A DNA stretch of 64,000 nt from Candidatus Nitrososphaera evergladensis SR1. Lineage in GTDB: Archaea > Thermoproteota > Nitrososphaeria > Nitrososphaerales > Nitrososphaeraceae. A program made the position numbers and the translations under genes. Under the pieces are notes generated by a model, which was given only the letters and a program-made list of their open reading frames with translations, made no database searches and was not told where the DNA came from. The stretch lies in the NCBI RefSeq assembly GCF_000730285.1, contig NZ_CP007174.1:2418001-2482000 (forward strand), in the 5' to 3' direction. Positions 26,435 to 34,564 of the stretch are shown piece after piece; position 1 is the first letter of the stretch; every line of letters starts with the position of its first letter.

Positions 26435-26443
26435 TATATAAAT
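26435..26443 (+). promoter_or_regulatory. TATA box of the PII gene
   Basis: TATATAAAT. The predicted transcript starts near 26466, leaving about 26 bases of leader before ATG 26492. Confidence 0.55.
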
Positions 26444-26491
26444 TGAAATTCTTTCTGAAGCCTTATCTGATCAAAGCCATCGGATTCTTCC

Positions 26492-26857
26492 ATGAAAGAA
26501 CTGGATATCATCATACCCCATGAGCAACTGAACGAAGTGAACAGCGTCCTGCACAAGCACAAAGTCGGAGGCATGTATTTTACCCAGATTACAGGGCGAG
26601 GCCGCGCCAAGAGAGAGGAAGTAGAGGTTCTGGTGGGGCCTGATCAATACAAGACGGGAAAGAGATATGTCCCAGAATTTGGCGGCAGGACGATGATTAC
26701 GATAGTGGTGCCGGATCAGATGGAAAAACCAATCGTTGACGATATTATCTCCAAGATTAGTACTGGAGAGGCAAGCGATGGCAAGATTTTTGTAAAAAGC
26801 ATCACGGAGGCCTATGATATAGGAACAAAGACAGCAGGAGAAAAAGCAGCTCTCTAG
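26492..26857 (+). CDS. PII-family nitrogen signal protein with atypical T-loop
   Basis: 121 residues. PII proteins sense ATP/ADP and 2-oxoglutarate and control ammonium transport and assimilation. Recognisable: the start MKELDIIIPHEQLNEV, ITGRGRAKREEV leading into the T-loop, ITIVVPDQMEKPIVDDI, and the B-loop-like TGEASDGKIFV. The T-loop is about 8 residues longer than in GlnB/GlnK, lacks GHTE and the modified Tyr51 context, and carries GPDQYKTGKRYVPEFGG. No ammonium transporter lies beside it. Partner and modification are therefore uncertain. Confidence 0.93.
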   Translation: MKELDIIIPHEQLNEVNSVLHKHKVGGMYFTQITGRGRAKREEVEVLVGPDQYKTGKRYVPEFGGRTMITIVVPDQMEKPIVDDIISKISTGEASDGKIFVKSITEAYDIGTKTAGEKAAL

Positions 26858-27148
26858 GTACGACAAGTTCTCTGCGATATTTGAAGCGAGAACATTTTGC
26901 TATTGAATAGTTTCGATTTTGCCGATGTCGACTAATATTATTATTTATTTATCATCATTCACCACCACCGTCTCTAGGCAAAACGCCACAAGAGTTGGTC
27001 AAGAGTTGAAAAATAACAGCGTGTGTACGCACAAAAACAAGAGATACTTGCGTATGTACGACCACGTTAAATTTTTCCCCGTTACAGGCACACACCAGGT
27101 GCAGGAGGAATGATTATAATAGCGATGCCAGAGTCAATGAGAACGAGC

Positions 27149-27222
27149 GCCCTAGTAGCTCAGCCTGGCAGAGCGAGGGTTTCGTAAACCCTAGGTCGTG
27201 GGTCCGAATCCCACCTAGGGCT
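27149..27222 (+). tRNA. tRNA-Thr (anticodon CGT)
   Basis: A 74-base cloverleaf. Acceptor GCCCTAG pairs with CTAGGGC, D stem GCTC/GAGC, anticodon stem AGGGT/ACCCT with loop TTCGTAA, T stem GTGGG/CCCAC. No intron and no encoded CCA. ATTATAATA at about 27112-27120 is its likely TATA box. Confidence 0.95.
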
Positions 27223-27273
27223 TTGCTTCTTGTCTCGCCTCATAGTAAGGGTTATATCCAGAAATCGGCTGCG

Positions 27274-28911
27274 CTACTCACTCGGTGTTGACGTTCCACC
27301 CTGCTTTGGGCTGGCAGCCGCCACAATGTCATCAACATGCAGTATCATGCATGCTGCTTCAGTAGCGGCATTGATGACCTGTTCCTTCACCTTCAACGGT
27401 TCATAGATTCCTTTTGCCGCCATGTCTGCGACCTTTCCATTGATGACGTCTATTCCAAACCTCGGCTTTGCCGAACTCGCCTTTGCCCTGAGCTGGACTT
27501 GCGTATCCAGAGGGTCCATTCCAGCATTCTCTGCCAGGACCATAGCGACCCTTTCGACGCTGTCTGCAAATTTCTCGGCTGCCAGCTGCGGCCTGCCCGA
27601 AAGCGAACCAGACCACTCTCTAAGTCTTTGTGACACAACCCCTTCAGGCGCACCAGCTCCAACCAGAACATAGGGATACTCCAGGACGTCCTTTACCACC
27701 ATTATTGCATCGTGTACCGACCTTTCAGCTTCGTCTATCACCCTTTGCGATCCTCCTCTTACCAGGATTGAGACAGCCTTGGGATTCTTGCAACCTTCGA
27801 TGAAAACCCATTTGTCAGATTCTATCTTTCGCTCTTGTACCAGTTGTGCATGGCCCAGATCATCTGCGGCAAGGTCCTCGACGTTTGCCAGCACTTTCCC
27901 TCCTGTCGATTTTGCCAGATTGTTCATGTCGCTTTCTTTTGCCCTCCTGACTGCAAGTATCCCTGCTTTGGCCAAATAGTGCTGCGCCATGTCATCTATC
28001 CCCTTCTGGCATACCACGACATTTGCTCCTGCAGAAGAAATCTTGTCTACCATAGATTTCAGCACGCTGTTTTCTTCGTCGAGAAACTTTTGCATCTGCT
28101 CGGGTGATTCGATGCTTATTTTTGCATCAAATTCGGTCTTTTCTATCTCCAGAGGACAATTGAGCAGGGCTATGCGAGCATTTTCTATTCTCTTTGGCAT
28201 TTCGCCGTGAACCACCTCTTTGTCCAGAATAATGCCTTTGACGAGTTTCGTGTCCCTTATTGAGCCTCCAGCCTTTTTCTCCACCTTGATACTGTCGATG
28301 TCAACCTTCAAATGATTATCACCACTGCTGCCATGGTTCCCGGCCTTTTCTGCCACAGCCAATACCGCATCTACCACCAACCTTGAAAGGTGCCCTTCAT
28401 CGAACGAGACCAGCTTTGAAGCCATTGCAGTCTGGGCAATTTTGACCAGAGAATCCTTGTCTTCGATATTGACCTTGTCGGCCACCTCTCTAAGAATTGC
28501 GACTGCCCTTTCTGCAGCCCTGTCATAGCCTTCGATTATTACGGTTGGATGCACATCTTTAGCTATTAGCTCTTCTGCATTTTCTAGCAGCGCCCCCGCA
28601 AGAACCACTGTCGAGGTTGTTCCATCTCCGACCTCGCTATCAGTCGCCTTGCTGATCTCCACCATCATCTTTGCCGCCGGATGTTGAATGTCTATTTCCT
28701 TCAAAATAGTCGCACCGTCATTTGTTATCGTGACGTCGCCAAGCGTATCGACAAGCATCTTGTCCATGCCACGCGGGCCCAGGCTTGTGCGCACAATTTC
28801 AGCTATTGTCTTGGCTGCGGTGATGTTGTTTCGCTGTGCCTGATAACCCCTAGTTTCACTCGTTCCTTCCTTCAAAAGGACAACAGGTATCGTATTCTCC
28901 TGCACTGACAT
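27274..28911 (-). CDS. Thermosome subunit (group II chaperonin)
   Basis: 545 residues, full length; folds proteins in a double-ring ATP-driven chamber. Motifs: [49 protein letters not shown], and the apical-domain [20 protein letters not shown]. The C-terminal tail ([13 protein letters not shown]) lacks the GGM repeats of many archaeal subunits. CTATTATAC (28933-28941, minus strand) lies at leaderless spacing from ATG 28911. Confidence 0.98.
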   Translation of the reverse strand: MSVQENTIPVVLLKEGTSETRGYQAQRNNITAAKTIAEIVRTSLGPRGMDKMLVDTLGDVTITNDGATILKEIDIQHPAAKMMVEISKATDSEVGDGTTSTVVLAGALLENAEELIAKDVHPTVIIEGYDRAAERAVAILREVADKVNIEDKDSLVKIAQTAMASKLVSFDEGHLSRLVVDAVLAVAEKAGNHGSSGDNHLKVDIDSIKVEKKAGGSIRDTKLVKGIILDKEVVHGEMPKRIENARIALLNCPLEIEKTEFDAKISIESPEQMQKFLDEENSVLKSMVDKISSAGANVVVCQKGIDDMAQHYLAKAGILAVRRAKESDMNNLAKSTGGKVLANVEDLAADDLGHAQLVQERKIESDKWVFIEGCKNPKAVSILVRGGSQRVIDEAERSVHDAIMVVKDVLEYPYVLVGAGAPEGVVSQRLREWSGSLSGRPQLAAEKFADSVERVAMVLAENAGMDPLDTQVQLRAKASSAKPRFGIDVINGKVADMAAKGIYEPLKVKEQVINAATEAACMILHVDDIVAAASPKQGGTSTPSE

Positions 28912-29010
28912 AGTTTATTTCACCTATGTTAGTATAATAGAATATTACATAGCCAATGATTTACGGCTTTTGGTATTTGTGTGTGGCAGCCTGTAATAAT
29001 TATGAACATG

Positions 29011-29019
29011 ATTTAATAT
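29011..29019 (+). promoter_or_regulatory. TATA box of the 29042 small gene
   Basis: ATTTAATAT, centred 27 bases before ATG 29042, supporting leaderless transcription of this small ORF. Confidence 0.5.
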
Positions 29020-29041
29020 TTGATACTCGTATATTGTAATA

Positions 29042-29209
29042 ATGGAAGACGAGGTCTTCAAGTCAAGGGCAATTGAGAATGCGATAGGCATACTGCGGGA
29101 GAACAAAAAGAAACAGAATTCCAAAGAACTGGACTTTGTCATTGACATTCTGCGAGAAAGAAAACGGCAAGCAAAGTTAGAAAAAGAAGAAAAAATCGGC
29201 ATGGCATGA
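29042..29209 (+). CDS. 55-residue charged coiled-coil protein
   Basis: Strongly charged helical peptide: SRAIENAIGILRENKKKQ is followed by a similar second helix, LDFVIDILRERKRQAKLEKE. The two halves look like an internal duplication (ILRENKKK and ILRERKRQ). A well placed TATA box at 29011-29019 supports expression. No family recognised. First of four consecutive small plus-strand genes. Confidence 0.6.
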   Translation: MEDEVFKSRAIENAIGILRENKKKQNSKELDFVIDILRERKRQAKLEKEEKIGMA

Positions 29210-29332
29210 TATATGATACAAAGGAAGCCGCCAAGTATGAAACTTGGCTACGTCAATATAGGCTTCTGCCTGCTTGCGCCACGCCGTTCGCTAATCTTAT
29301 CTTCTAGTTTGACGTATAGATAGACACACAAA

Positions 29333-29467
29333 ATGAACAATTCCTCATGGGTACGCAAGTATGATTACCTCTGTGAAGAATGCGGAATGGCTTTTGCGTC
29401 CTTTCAAGAGTATCTTGAACATCACAAGCTTCACCATCCTAAGTCGATAGGCACGGCAATAACATGA
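29333..29467 (+). CDS. 44-residue C2H2 zinc-finger protein
   Basis: Single finger: YLCEECGMAFASFQEYLEHH with Cys14, Cys17, His30 and His34/35. The stop TGA overlaps the ATG of the next ORF (ATGA, 29464-29467), so the two are probably translated together. Confidence 0.65.
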   Translation: MNNSSWVRKYDYLCEECGMAFASFQEYLEHHKLHHPKSIGTAIT

Positions 29468-29583
29468 AAGAGACGATGATAGGCTATACTGCTGCTGGAA
29501 ACAAATTTCCGGTAGCTGCGTCTGACTGTCAATATTTTTTTGTTGATGCCACAGAAATAAGAAAATACTACATCCTTGCCTGA
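29464..29583 (+). CDS. 39-residue small ORF coupled to the zinc-finger peptide
   Basis: Begins MKETMIGYTAAGNKF and ends RKYYILA, with an aromatic patch QYFFVD. It is supported only by the ATGA overlap with the upstream zinc-finger ORF and by the intact frame. No homology recognised. Confidence 0.4.
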   Translation: MKETMIGYTAAGNKFPVAASDCQYFFVDATEIRKYYILA

Positions 29584-29628
29584 TGTTACCCTTATCCTTA
29601 ATAATTCAGATGACGTATAGTACTACCC

Positions 29629-30183
29629 TTGCCAACAGCATTTGATGATGATGGACTCGGCCTAATCTTGAAGGGTTACGATTTGGCCCCAAATGCTGCC
29701 CTAGAAACAATGATTGCGATCTATACGCTTGACGTAGCGCAAACGATTCTTGATGAGCACCCCGAAATTGTAGACAAATGGCTTGAAAAAATACACAATG
29801 AGCACCTGGAAAGAATAAGATCTTGCGAATTTGAGCAAGACCCAGTCGCTTGCTTTAATGTTTCGTCATACGATGAATTTGAAAGGCATTTCCAGAGCTG
29901 GCAAGACGGCGGGATGATAGCAATACACCTGCCAAAAAATAGGACGGTCTACCTGAGCAAGAAACCATTGTTTTCTGTCCAGGTAGCTGAAAAGCCGTCA
30001 ATTGAGCGCCACGTGTGTGAAAAATGTCTGGCAGTCTTTGGAAGCATTGATGAACTTGAAAAGCACTATGAAAAAGAGCACGATGCCGCCACTCCATCCC
30101 CGACTGAAAGAGGCAAGGTATACACAATCAAAACCGAATCGGATGTCGATGAATACTATTCTCAGAACCCCATATGGTGGTAA
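29629..30183 (+). CDS. Protein with C-terminal C2H2 finger and unknown N-terminal domain
   Basis: 184 residues from TTG 29629. The N-terminal 115 residues are helical with an acidic surface (VDKWLEKIHNEHLERIRS, SYDEFERHFQSW) and a short strand pair (MIAIHLPKNRTVYLSKK). A classical finger follows: Cys130 and Cys133 (CEKC), AVFGSIDELEKH, His146 and His151. The tail is acidic and aromatic (EYYSQNPIWW). It could be a DNA- or RNA-binding regulator; no family name recognised. Confidence 0.8.
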   Translation: MPTAFDDDGLGLILKGYDLAPNAALETMIAIYTLDVAQTILDEHPEIVDKWLEKIHNEHLERIRSCEFEQDPVACFNVSSYDEFERHFQSWQDGGMIAIHLPKNRTVYLSKKPLFSVQVAEKPSIERHVCEKCLAVFGSIDELEKHYEKEHDAATPSPTERGKVYTIKTESDVDEYYSQNPIWW

Positions 30184-30668
30184 AAAAGGGAGAGTTTTCT
30201 GAGATACATCGCGTGTATGTGCACATATACATATTTGCCACAGCTTCACATAATTAGTAGTAGTAGCGGCTATCAAGGTCCGTTTCGACTAGAAGAGGCC
30301 AGAATGAAACAGCTTCTAGCCTTTTTGTACATATCCTACGAATTTTCAGGATCTAATTATAGAACCCGGTTAGACCCCTGAAATACCTGTAGAGGTTATC
30401 ATCCAAGACCGCTTGGAATAACAGCAATCATACCATTTTGGATATTTTATATCATCGGGGCATCGTCATGGTCATTTTGCAGGCACTGGGTCTTGTGGCC
30501 GCGTACGCTGTAAAGACACAGTCAAGATTGGTCCAAAGAAAACGAAAATACGCACATACATATATGTAAAAAATCGAGAAAGGCGCCGTACGCATATACG
30601 ATTTCATGCTTGCATCAGGAGGGCTTTAATTATCGGACCTGGCAAAACTAGAAAGTGCATGGCGCGCA
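30184..30668. other. 485-base region without a convincing gene
   Basis: Contains an alternating purine-pyrimidine tract around 30211-30234 (CGCGTGTATGTGCACATA core), a short inverted repeat CTAGAAG/CTTCTAG (30289-30295 and 30313-30319), a second CATATACG-type tract near 30555-30600, and a weak 33-codon ORF at 30468-30569. Nothing is strong enough to call as a gene. Confidence 0.5.
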
Positions 30669-30812
30669 ATGACATCTGCTAACGCGACAGACGATGACAA
30701 AGAGATAAGCAAGCTCATATCCTTTGGAGTGGACGCGGAATTTGCCAAGACCCTTCCCCGGGCTGCCCGGCGCCAGATATTAAAAGGCATCTTGGGCCTT
30801 CAGGGACCATAA
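30669..30812 (+). CDS. 47-residue small protein with SFGVD motif
   Basis: Begins MTSANATDDDKEISKL and contains ISFGVDAEFAKTLPRAARRQ. The motif SFGVDxxFxKxL recurs in the 46-residue ORF at 31275-31415 on the other strand, which argues that both are real. Ends 12 bases before the convergent PRC-like gene. Function unknown. Confidence 0.5.
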   Translation: MTSANATDDDKEISKLISFGVDAEFAKTLPRAARRQILKGILGLQGP

Positions 30813-30824
30813 AAGAAACAGGTC

Positions 30825-31154
30825 CTAGGCTTCTGTCACGCGCACGCGCGTTTCGATATCCGCAGGCAGGCCAGCTACTCTGTAGCGTGCATATTCTTCA
30901 TAGGTAGGAGGATTTTGGCGCTTGAATTCTATCTTTTGGCCTTCAGAGACATTAAAGTACAGGATATGCCCGTCGTATCTTTCTGCCAAGTATTTTGGAA
31001 TATAGAATTTGTCCTGGTCTACACGCCCTTTTTGGGTTACAATATAATGTCTTCCTATTTCCTGGACTTCGCCAAGGTCCACATCTTTGGTTACGCCTCG
31101 GGCTTCCTTGCCCTTCAGCTCGTTCCAGTCGACAAAATTGGTTATGTCCGTCAT
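30825..31154 (-). CDS. Small protein resembling a PRC-barrel
   Basis: 109 residues. WNELKGKEARGVTKDVDLGEV then EIGRHYIVTQKG and DKFYIPKYLAERYDGHILYF have the strand/turn pattern of PRC-barrel proteins (RimM-like, RNA or protein adaptors). The rest is charged (KIEFKRQNPPTYEEYARYR). The match is by pattern only. Confidence 0.75.
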   Translation of the reverse strand: MTDITNFVDWNELKGKEARGVTKDVDLGEVQEIGRHYIVTQKGRVDQDKFYIPKYLAERYDGHILYFNVSEGQKIEFKRQNPPTYEEYARYRVAGLPADIETRVRVTEA

Positions 31155-31274
31155 GAATTCACTCCGTCTTTATCATATTAATGAGGTACGCTGAAAGCAA
31201 GAAAAAGCAGAGAAAACATCCACAGAATTGCAGGCAAAGAAGGGTGTCCTGCTTGAAAAAAATACGCGACTGGT

Positions 31275-31415
31275 TCAGGGGCGATGATTCTTCATGACCT
31301 CTGCCAGCTTGTCTACAAAAGCCGCAAGCTCGTCATCTGTAAAGTTGAGCTTTTTGATAAAAGCGGTGTCCACTCCAAAGGATCCAAGGCGTTCATAAAG
31401 CGTCTCGCGCGTCAA
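31275..31415 (-). CDS. 46-residue small protein with SFGVD motif
   Basis: From TTG 31415: MTRETLYERLGSFGVDTAFI continues with KKLNFTDDELAAFVDKLAEV. It shares GSFGVDxxFxKxL with the 30669 peptide and has a helical second half. An in-frame stop lies shortly upstream, so the ORF cannot be much longer. Confidence 0.5.
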   Translation of the reverse strand: MTRETLYERLGSFGVDTAFIKKLNFTDDELAAFVDKLAEVMKNHRP

Positions 31416-31566
31416 ATCTTCTTTTGCACCAAGATTTTGTCATCATCATGATACGGCTCATGTGTCAAGGCTAAAGGTTGCATACCCTGCATCATTTTAT
31501 GACTTGTCGAGCTTTTGTCAAGAGGCATCCTTCATTTCCCAGAGCTAGCCTCTATAGAATCGTCAT

Positions 31567-31953
31567 ATGACGATGTATGGTAGCTATGCTTACATGCTAG
31601 TCCCATGCCATCATGACCAGATGGTGCTCGGGGTTATCATAGATTCTGAAAAAATGGCCGACGCAATTTTAGTTAAATTACAGACGATTTTTGGCGCCCG
31701 TGTATTTGATACGCTGGCTGCAACGATAGTGGAGGATCACCTAGGTGGCGAAATGGACATGCGCACGGCAATGATACAAAGACCAGACCTTTTTGAAAGC
31801 GCGTTCATTGAAATACTGGGCGGAATTGGAGAGAAGATTTTGGCAAAGGCGTGCTACGAAGTACAGACACAATTTCATGTTGATGAAAAAGTAGCAACAG
31901 TAGCAGCAGTAACATTGCCACCCATCCAAAAGCGCGAGACTTTGCAGGGCTGA
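31567..31953 (+). CDS. Helical-domain protein, related to the 33615 gene
   Basis: 128 residues. The C-terminal half SAFIEILGGIGEKILAKACY aligns by eye with the protein encoded at 33615-33857 (MAIRDVLGDYGTDIIMKNLI), so both carry the same domain. The pattern resembles the thaumarchaeal NitrOD5-type output domain found in signalling proteins, a tentative identification. The first 25 residues are hydrophobic/aromatic. Stand-alone output domains may act as adaptors. Confidence 0.72.
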   Translation: MTMYGSYAYMLVPCHHDQMVLGVIIDSEKMADAILVKLQTIFGARVFDTLAATIVEDHLGGEMDMRTAMIQRPDLFESAFIEILGGIGEKILAKACYEVQTQFHVDEKVATVAAVTLPPIQKRETLQG

Positions 31954-32333
31954 CGGCAGCCGTACAGCAAATCTAGAGCATAGTAGAACCCGGGCGCAGA
32001 AACCAGCTTTTCTAATCCTTATGTCACTATCACATAATGATTTACAACGTCATCATCACAAAAAATGATTTTTATCGCTTTTTATAATTTGTAAAATCAC
32101 AAATCGGTTAAAACATGATTATTATTGTTGTTTCTTTGCAGAGCAGGCCGCTCCTCCTTGAACCCAAGTCCAGAGGCCATTTCACCGGAAGCGCTACCGG
32201 CTACTTTTTTGCGACCTGCCCCTGGCATTATTGACGCATTTCGCGCTTATATTCTCAACAACAGGGGGATGCGGATTGTGCCTTTTTTGCGTACGGGGGC
32301 AACCTCTTCCGCAGACAGGCATCGTCTCTGCCG
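31954..32333. other. 380-base region without a gene
   Basis: AT-rich in the centre (32040-32110) with several T-runs that could end the 31567 transcript. No conserved ORF, tRNA or strong inverted repeat seen. The marC gene ends at its right side. Confidence 0.5.
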
Positions 32334-32948
32334 TCATAATCCAAAGAGCGCCTTGGCGCCTTCTACGACGTACTGTATGGCTATGGCCGCGACGAACACC
32401 GCGAAAACCCGCGTGACTATCAAAGAGCCGCGCCTGCCCAGGATCCTGTATATCCTGTCAGAGTACCGCAGGGTCGCGTAGGTCGCGGCTATTGCAAAAA
32501 CGATTGAAAGCACGGTTGCCACCAGGCCGGTTGTTTCAAGCGAGATTATGACGGCAGTTATGGCGCCGGGCCCGGCAAGCAGAGGAAATGCAAGCGGCAC
32601 CACTCCAGTGTCTCCTGTCGTGTCCGAGCCGATGAACCTCCACCCTCCAGTCAAAAGCTCTATTGCCAGGATGAACAGGAGGACTCCGCCGGCGACCATA
32701 AAGCTTGAGATCGAGATCCCAAATATGCCAAAGATCTGTGTGCCAGCAAGCGCAAAAACAAAGAGCAGGCCTGCTGCCGTGATTACGACGGTCTTGGAAA
32801 CCTCGGCCCTTCCGGCCTTCTCCATTTGCCGGGTCAGCGACATAAAGATGGGCACGATCCCAATCGGGTCAATCACTACAAGCAGCGTAATAGTGGACCG
32901 GACAAGATCCTGGAGAAAATGCTCGGGCGAATAAAGAAATTCCACCAT
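32334..32948 (-). CDS. MarC family (UPF0056) integral membrane protein
   Basis: About 204 residues with six hydrophobic spans. Diagnostic segments: LLVVIDPIGIVPIFMSLTRQ, GISISSFMVAGGVLLFILAI, and PLAFPLLAGPGAITAVIISL. MarC proteins are widespread and of unknown transport function; the old multiple-antibiotic-resistance link is not supported. The longer frame (from 32984) is less likely because the family starts near VEFLYSPEHFLQD. Confidence 0.92.
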   Translation of the reverse strand: MVEFLYSPEHFLQDLVRSTITLLVVIDPIGIVPIFMSLTRQMEKAGRAEVSKTVVITAAGLLFVFALAGTQIFGIFGISISSFMVAGGVLLFILAIELLTGGWRFIGSDTTGDTGVVPLAFPLLAGPGAITAVIISLETTGLVATVLSIVFAIAATYATLRYSDRIYRILGRRGSLIVTRVFAVFVAAIAIQYVVEGAKALFGL

Positions 32949-33069
32949 TTGATAAAAGCAGCAGAGGATCATTCGCTGTCGCACGATATATTACATATGC
33001 CCTCGCTCTCTGCCTTTCCGGCAGCAGTTGTACATACGCGCGCCAAAAGCCTGCAGTGCAGTAAAATAA

Positions 33070-33324
33070 TCAGCGCCGCTTCTGTCTTGCCTTTCCTTTT
33101 CCGGATATTTTCAGGTAGCCTCGGCTGCCATCCTTTTCGTATTCGATGCTGACAGATTCCGCCTTGACTATCGATAGGGGCGCAACTTTATTCCTGCCAG
33201 TGACATACCCGATAAAGAATGCCGCAGCGGTGGGATAGCCGCCGTTGTAAACCTTGTCAAAGACATTGGCTTCGTGGAACAGCTTGACATCTTTTCTGGA
33301 AAGTGGGATGCGCTTCACAGCCAT
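33070..33324 (-). CDS. Small conserved protein, basic C-terminus
   Basis: 84 residues. KRIPLSRKDVKLFHEANVFD then YPTAAAFFIGYVTGRNKV and a basic tail KGKARQKRR. Unknown. TTTAAA (33353-33358) lies about 31 bases upstream, matching a start at ATG 33324 rather than the longer frame to 33573. Confidence 0.65.
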   Translation of the reverse strand: MAVKRIPLSRKDVKLFHEANVFDKVYNGGYPTAAAFFIGYVTGRNKVAPLSIVKAESVSIEYEKDGSRGYLKISGKGKARQKRR

Positions 33325-33352
33325 AGCAATTTGCCATATCGCAATACTGACC

Positions 33353-33358
33353 TTTAAA
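33353..33358 (-). promoter_or_regulatory. TATA-like element of the 33324 gene
   Basis: TTTAAA at the expected distance from the ATG at 33324. It decides the start within a frame that is open to 33573. Confidence 0.45.
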
Positions 33359-33392
33359 CACCACGCACGCGAGTGCATAATAATATTAAAAT

Positions 33393-33447
33393 CGTGGCTC
33401 TGCCGGGAGTACCATGGATCTCTGGAAATGGGTCCGGCAGAGCCACG
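33393..33447. repeat. Perfect 14-bp inverted repeat (hairpin) in intergenic DNA
   Basis: Left arm CGTGGCTCTGCCGG (33393-33406) and right arm CCGGCAGAGCCACG (33434-33447) are exact complements around a 27-base loop. The loop can extend the stem further with ACCAT and ATGGGT. It is GC-rich in an AT-rich surrounding and not followed by a T-run on either strand. It could be a structured RNA, a protein-binding site or the remnant of a small mobile element. Confidence 0.85.
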
Positions 33448-33614
33448 CAGGTATATGTATATACTACTGCTGTCGACTCGGCAAGTTTTACGGCCAAGCT
33501 CCAGCCTAAAACCAGTCGGTTTACAATGCAAGCAAATGCAATAGTGTAGGCAGTAGCAGCCGTGTGATGGCAAGCGACACTACGACGCACAAGAAAAAAA
33601 GAATATGCGCCAGC

Positions 33615-33857
33615 CTAGGTGTTATCTACTTCGTGTATCAGGTTTTTCATTATGATGTCGGTGCCATAGTCACCAAGAACATCGCGGATTGCCATGCTGA
33701 CCCTGGATACAGGGTACTTGGTGTCGCTTGAAAACCTGAATCCACTACGCTCAAGGTAGCGAAAAATGACCTGCATCACTTCATCGCCCAGCACATCACG
33801 CGAGCGCGAAAGCCCGGCCCGCAGTGACGATCCCCCAATTAACTCGTCCTGTTCCAT
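33615..33857 (-). CDS. Small helical-domain protein, paralogue of 31567
   Basis: About 80 residues from ATG 33857 (frame open to TTG 33887). LGDEVMQVIFRYLERSGFRF then YPVSRVSMAIRDVLGDYGTD and IIMKNLIHEV. The second half aligns with the 31567 protein and shares its Leu-Gly-x-x-Gly and Lys-x-x-x-x-Glu-Val positions. Tentatively a NitrOD5-like domain. Confidence 0.68.
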   Translation of the reverse strand: MEQDELIGGSSLRAGLSRSRDVLGDEVMQVIFRYLERSGFRFSSDTKYPVSRVSMAIRDVLGDYGTDIIMKNLIHEVDNT

Positions 33858-33887
33858 CAAATATGACAGTGTTGATCCATCACGCAA

Positions 33888-34242
33888 TTATTTTACTGAG
33901 TCGCCCAATACACAAAGAGATGTTGGGAGATTATACCTAATTGCGCGGGAGGTTTAGCAAAATGTCCCAGAGGCATCCTTCAGAGGCATATTGCGCGCGT
34001 TCCAAATGACGCGCAAACGGAAAAATGGAGAAGCAAAGCGATAATGATGATGATGAATAACACACGCAAAGGTGGGGGCGCAGGCGAGGGAACTTGGGAG
34101 AAATCCACCTGAATTAACCTGCAGCCCCCTGCTTGATTCAATATTACAATTTACTCTTATTGATAATAACATTATACCTAAATTGTGCGTGCTAAATGAT
34201 GTTTTGCGACACGACAATGCACAGTTTAACTGCGAAGGACCG
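33888..34242. other. 355-base region without a gene
   Basis: Contains an AT-rich nested inverted repeat: ACAATTTA (34146-34153) with TAAATTGT (34179-34186), enclosing TTATTGATAATAA (34158-34170). A GGGAGGT followed by ATG at 33962 opens only a 15-codon frame. No supported gene. Confidence 0.5.
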
Positions 34243-34482
34243 TCATCGCAGATCTTTTAGCGACACGTACTTGAGGCCGTAGATCAGGACGGCGGCGCCG
34301 GCGGCTGTGAGTATCCAGCCATAGATGAAGAACGGAAACGGCGCAGAGGCGCACAACGCGGCATTGCCGTGATTGTTTGCGATACAACTTTCGTACGCGC
34401 TCTGGTCAAAAAGCGACTTTAGTATCAGGACTTTGGAAACAACCACCAGAATTATCCCAACAATTATCATTATCTTGTGCAA
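34243..34482 (-). CDS. Small membrane protein with two spans
   Basis: 79 residues. Spans IMIIVGIILVVVSKVLIL and PFFIYGWILTAAGAAVLIYG flank an external loop with two cysteines (ESCIANNHGNAALCAS), which may form a disulphide. Start TTG 34482 or ATG 34470. Function unknown. Confidence 0.7.
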   Translation of the reverse strand: MHKIMIIVGIILVVVSKVLILKSLFDQSAYESCIANNHGNAALCASAPFPFFIYGWILTAAGAAVLIYGLKYVSLKDLR

Positions 34483-34564
34483 TATGCTACTCTAGCCGAT
34501 CTCGAAAAATACAGAGAGCTTTGTTAATGCTTTGGTTTTAAAAAAGTTGGAGGAAGGAGACGCC

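Noticed and set aside
26919-27113. 64-codon ORF between the PII gene and tRNA-Thr
   Set aside because: No promoter at the right distance, low-complexity start and no domain pattern; the alternating tract around 27022 lies inside it.
30468-30569. 33-codon ORF (MVILQALGLVAAYAVKTQSR start)
   Set aside because: A TATA-like sequence exists but is too close (about 19 bases), and the ORF is too short to judge.
31181-31297. 38-codon basic ORF ending KKIRDWFRGDDSS
   Set aside because: It overlaps the better supported 31275-31415 peptide on the other strand and has no clear TATA box.
32125-32481. 118-codon plus-strand ORF opposite marC
   Set aside because: Overlaps the well identified MarC gene on the other strand; the translation has no domain pattern.
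31530-33985. Shared 14-mer AGAGGCATCCTTCA near 31520 and 33970
   Set aside because: Only two short copies in spacer DNA, no wider repeat; probably chance or a small vestige.
33954-34217. 87-codon minus-strand ORF
   Set aside because: Composition is irregular, no promoter or domain pattern, and it lies over an AT-rich inverted repeat.
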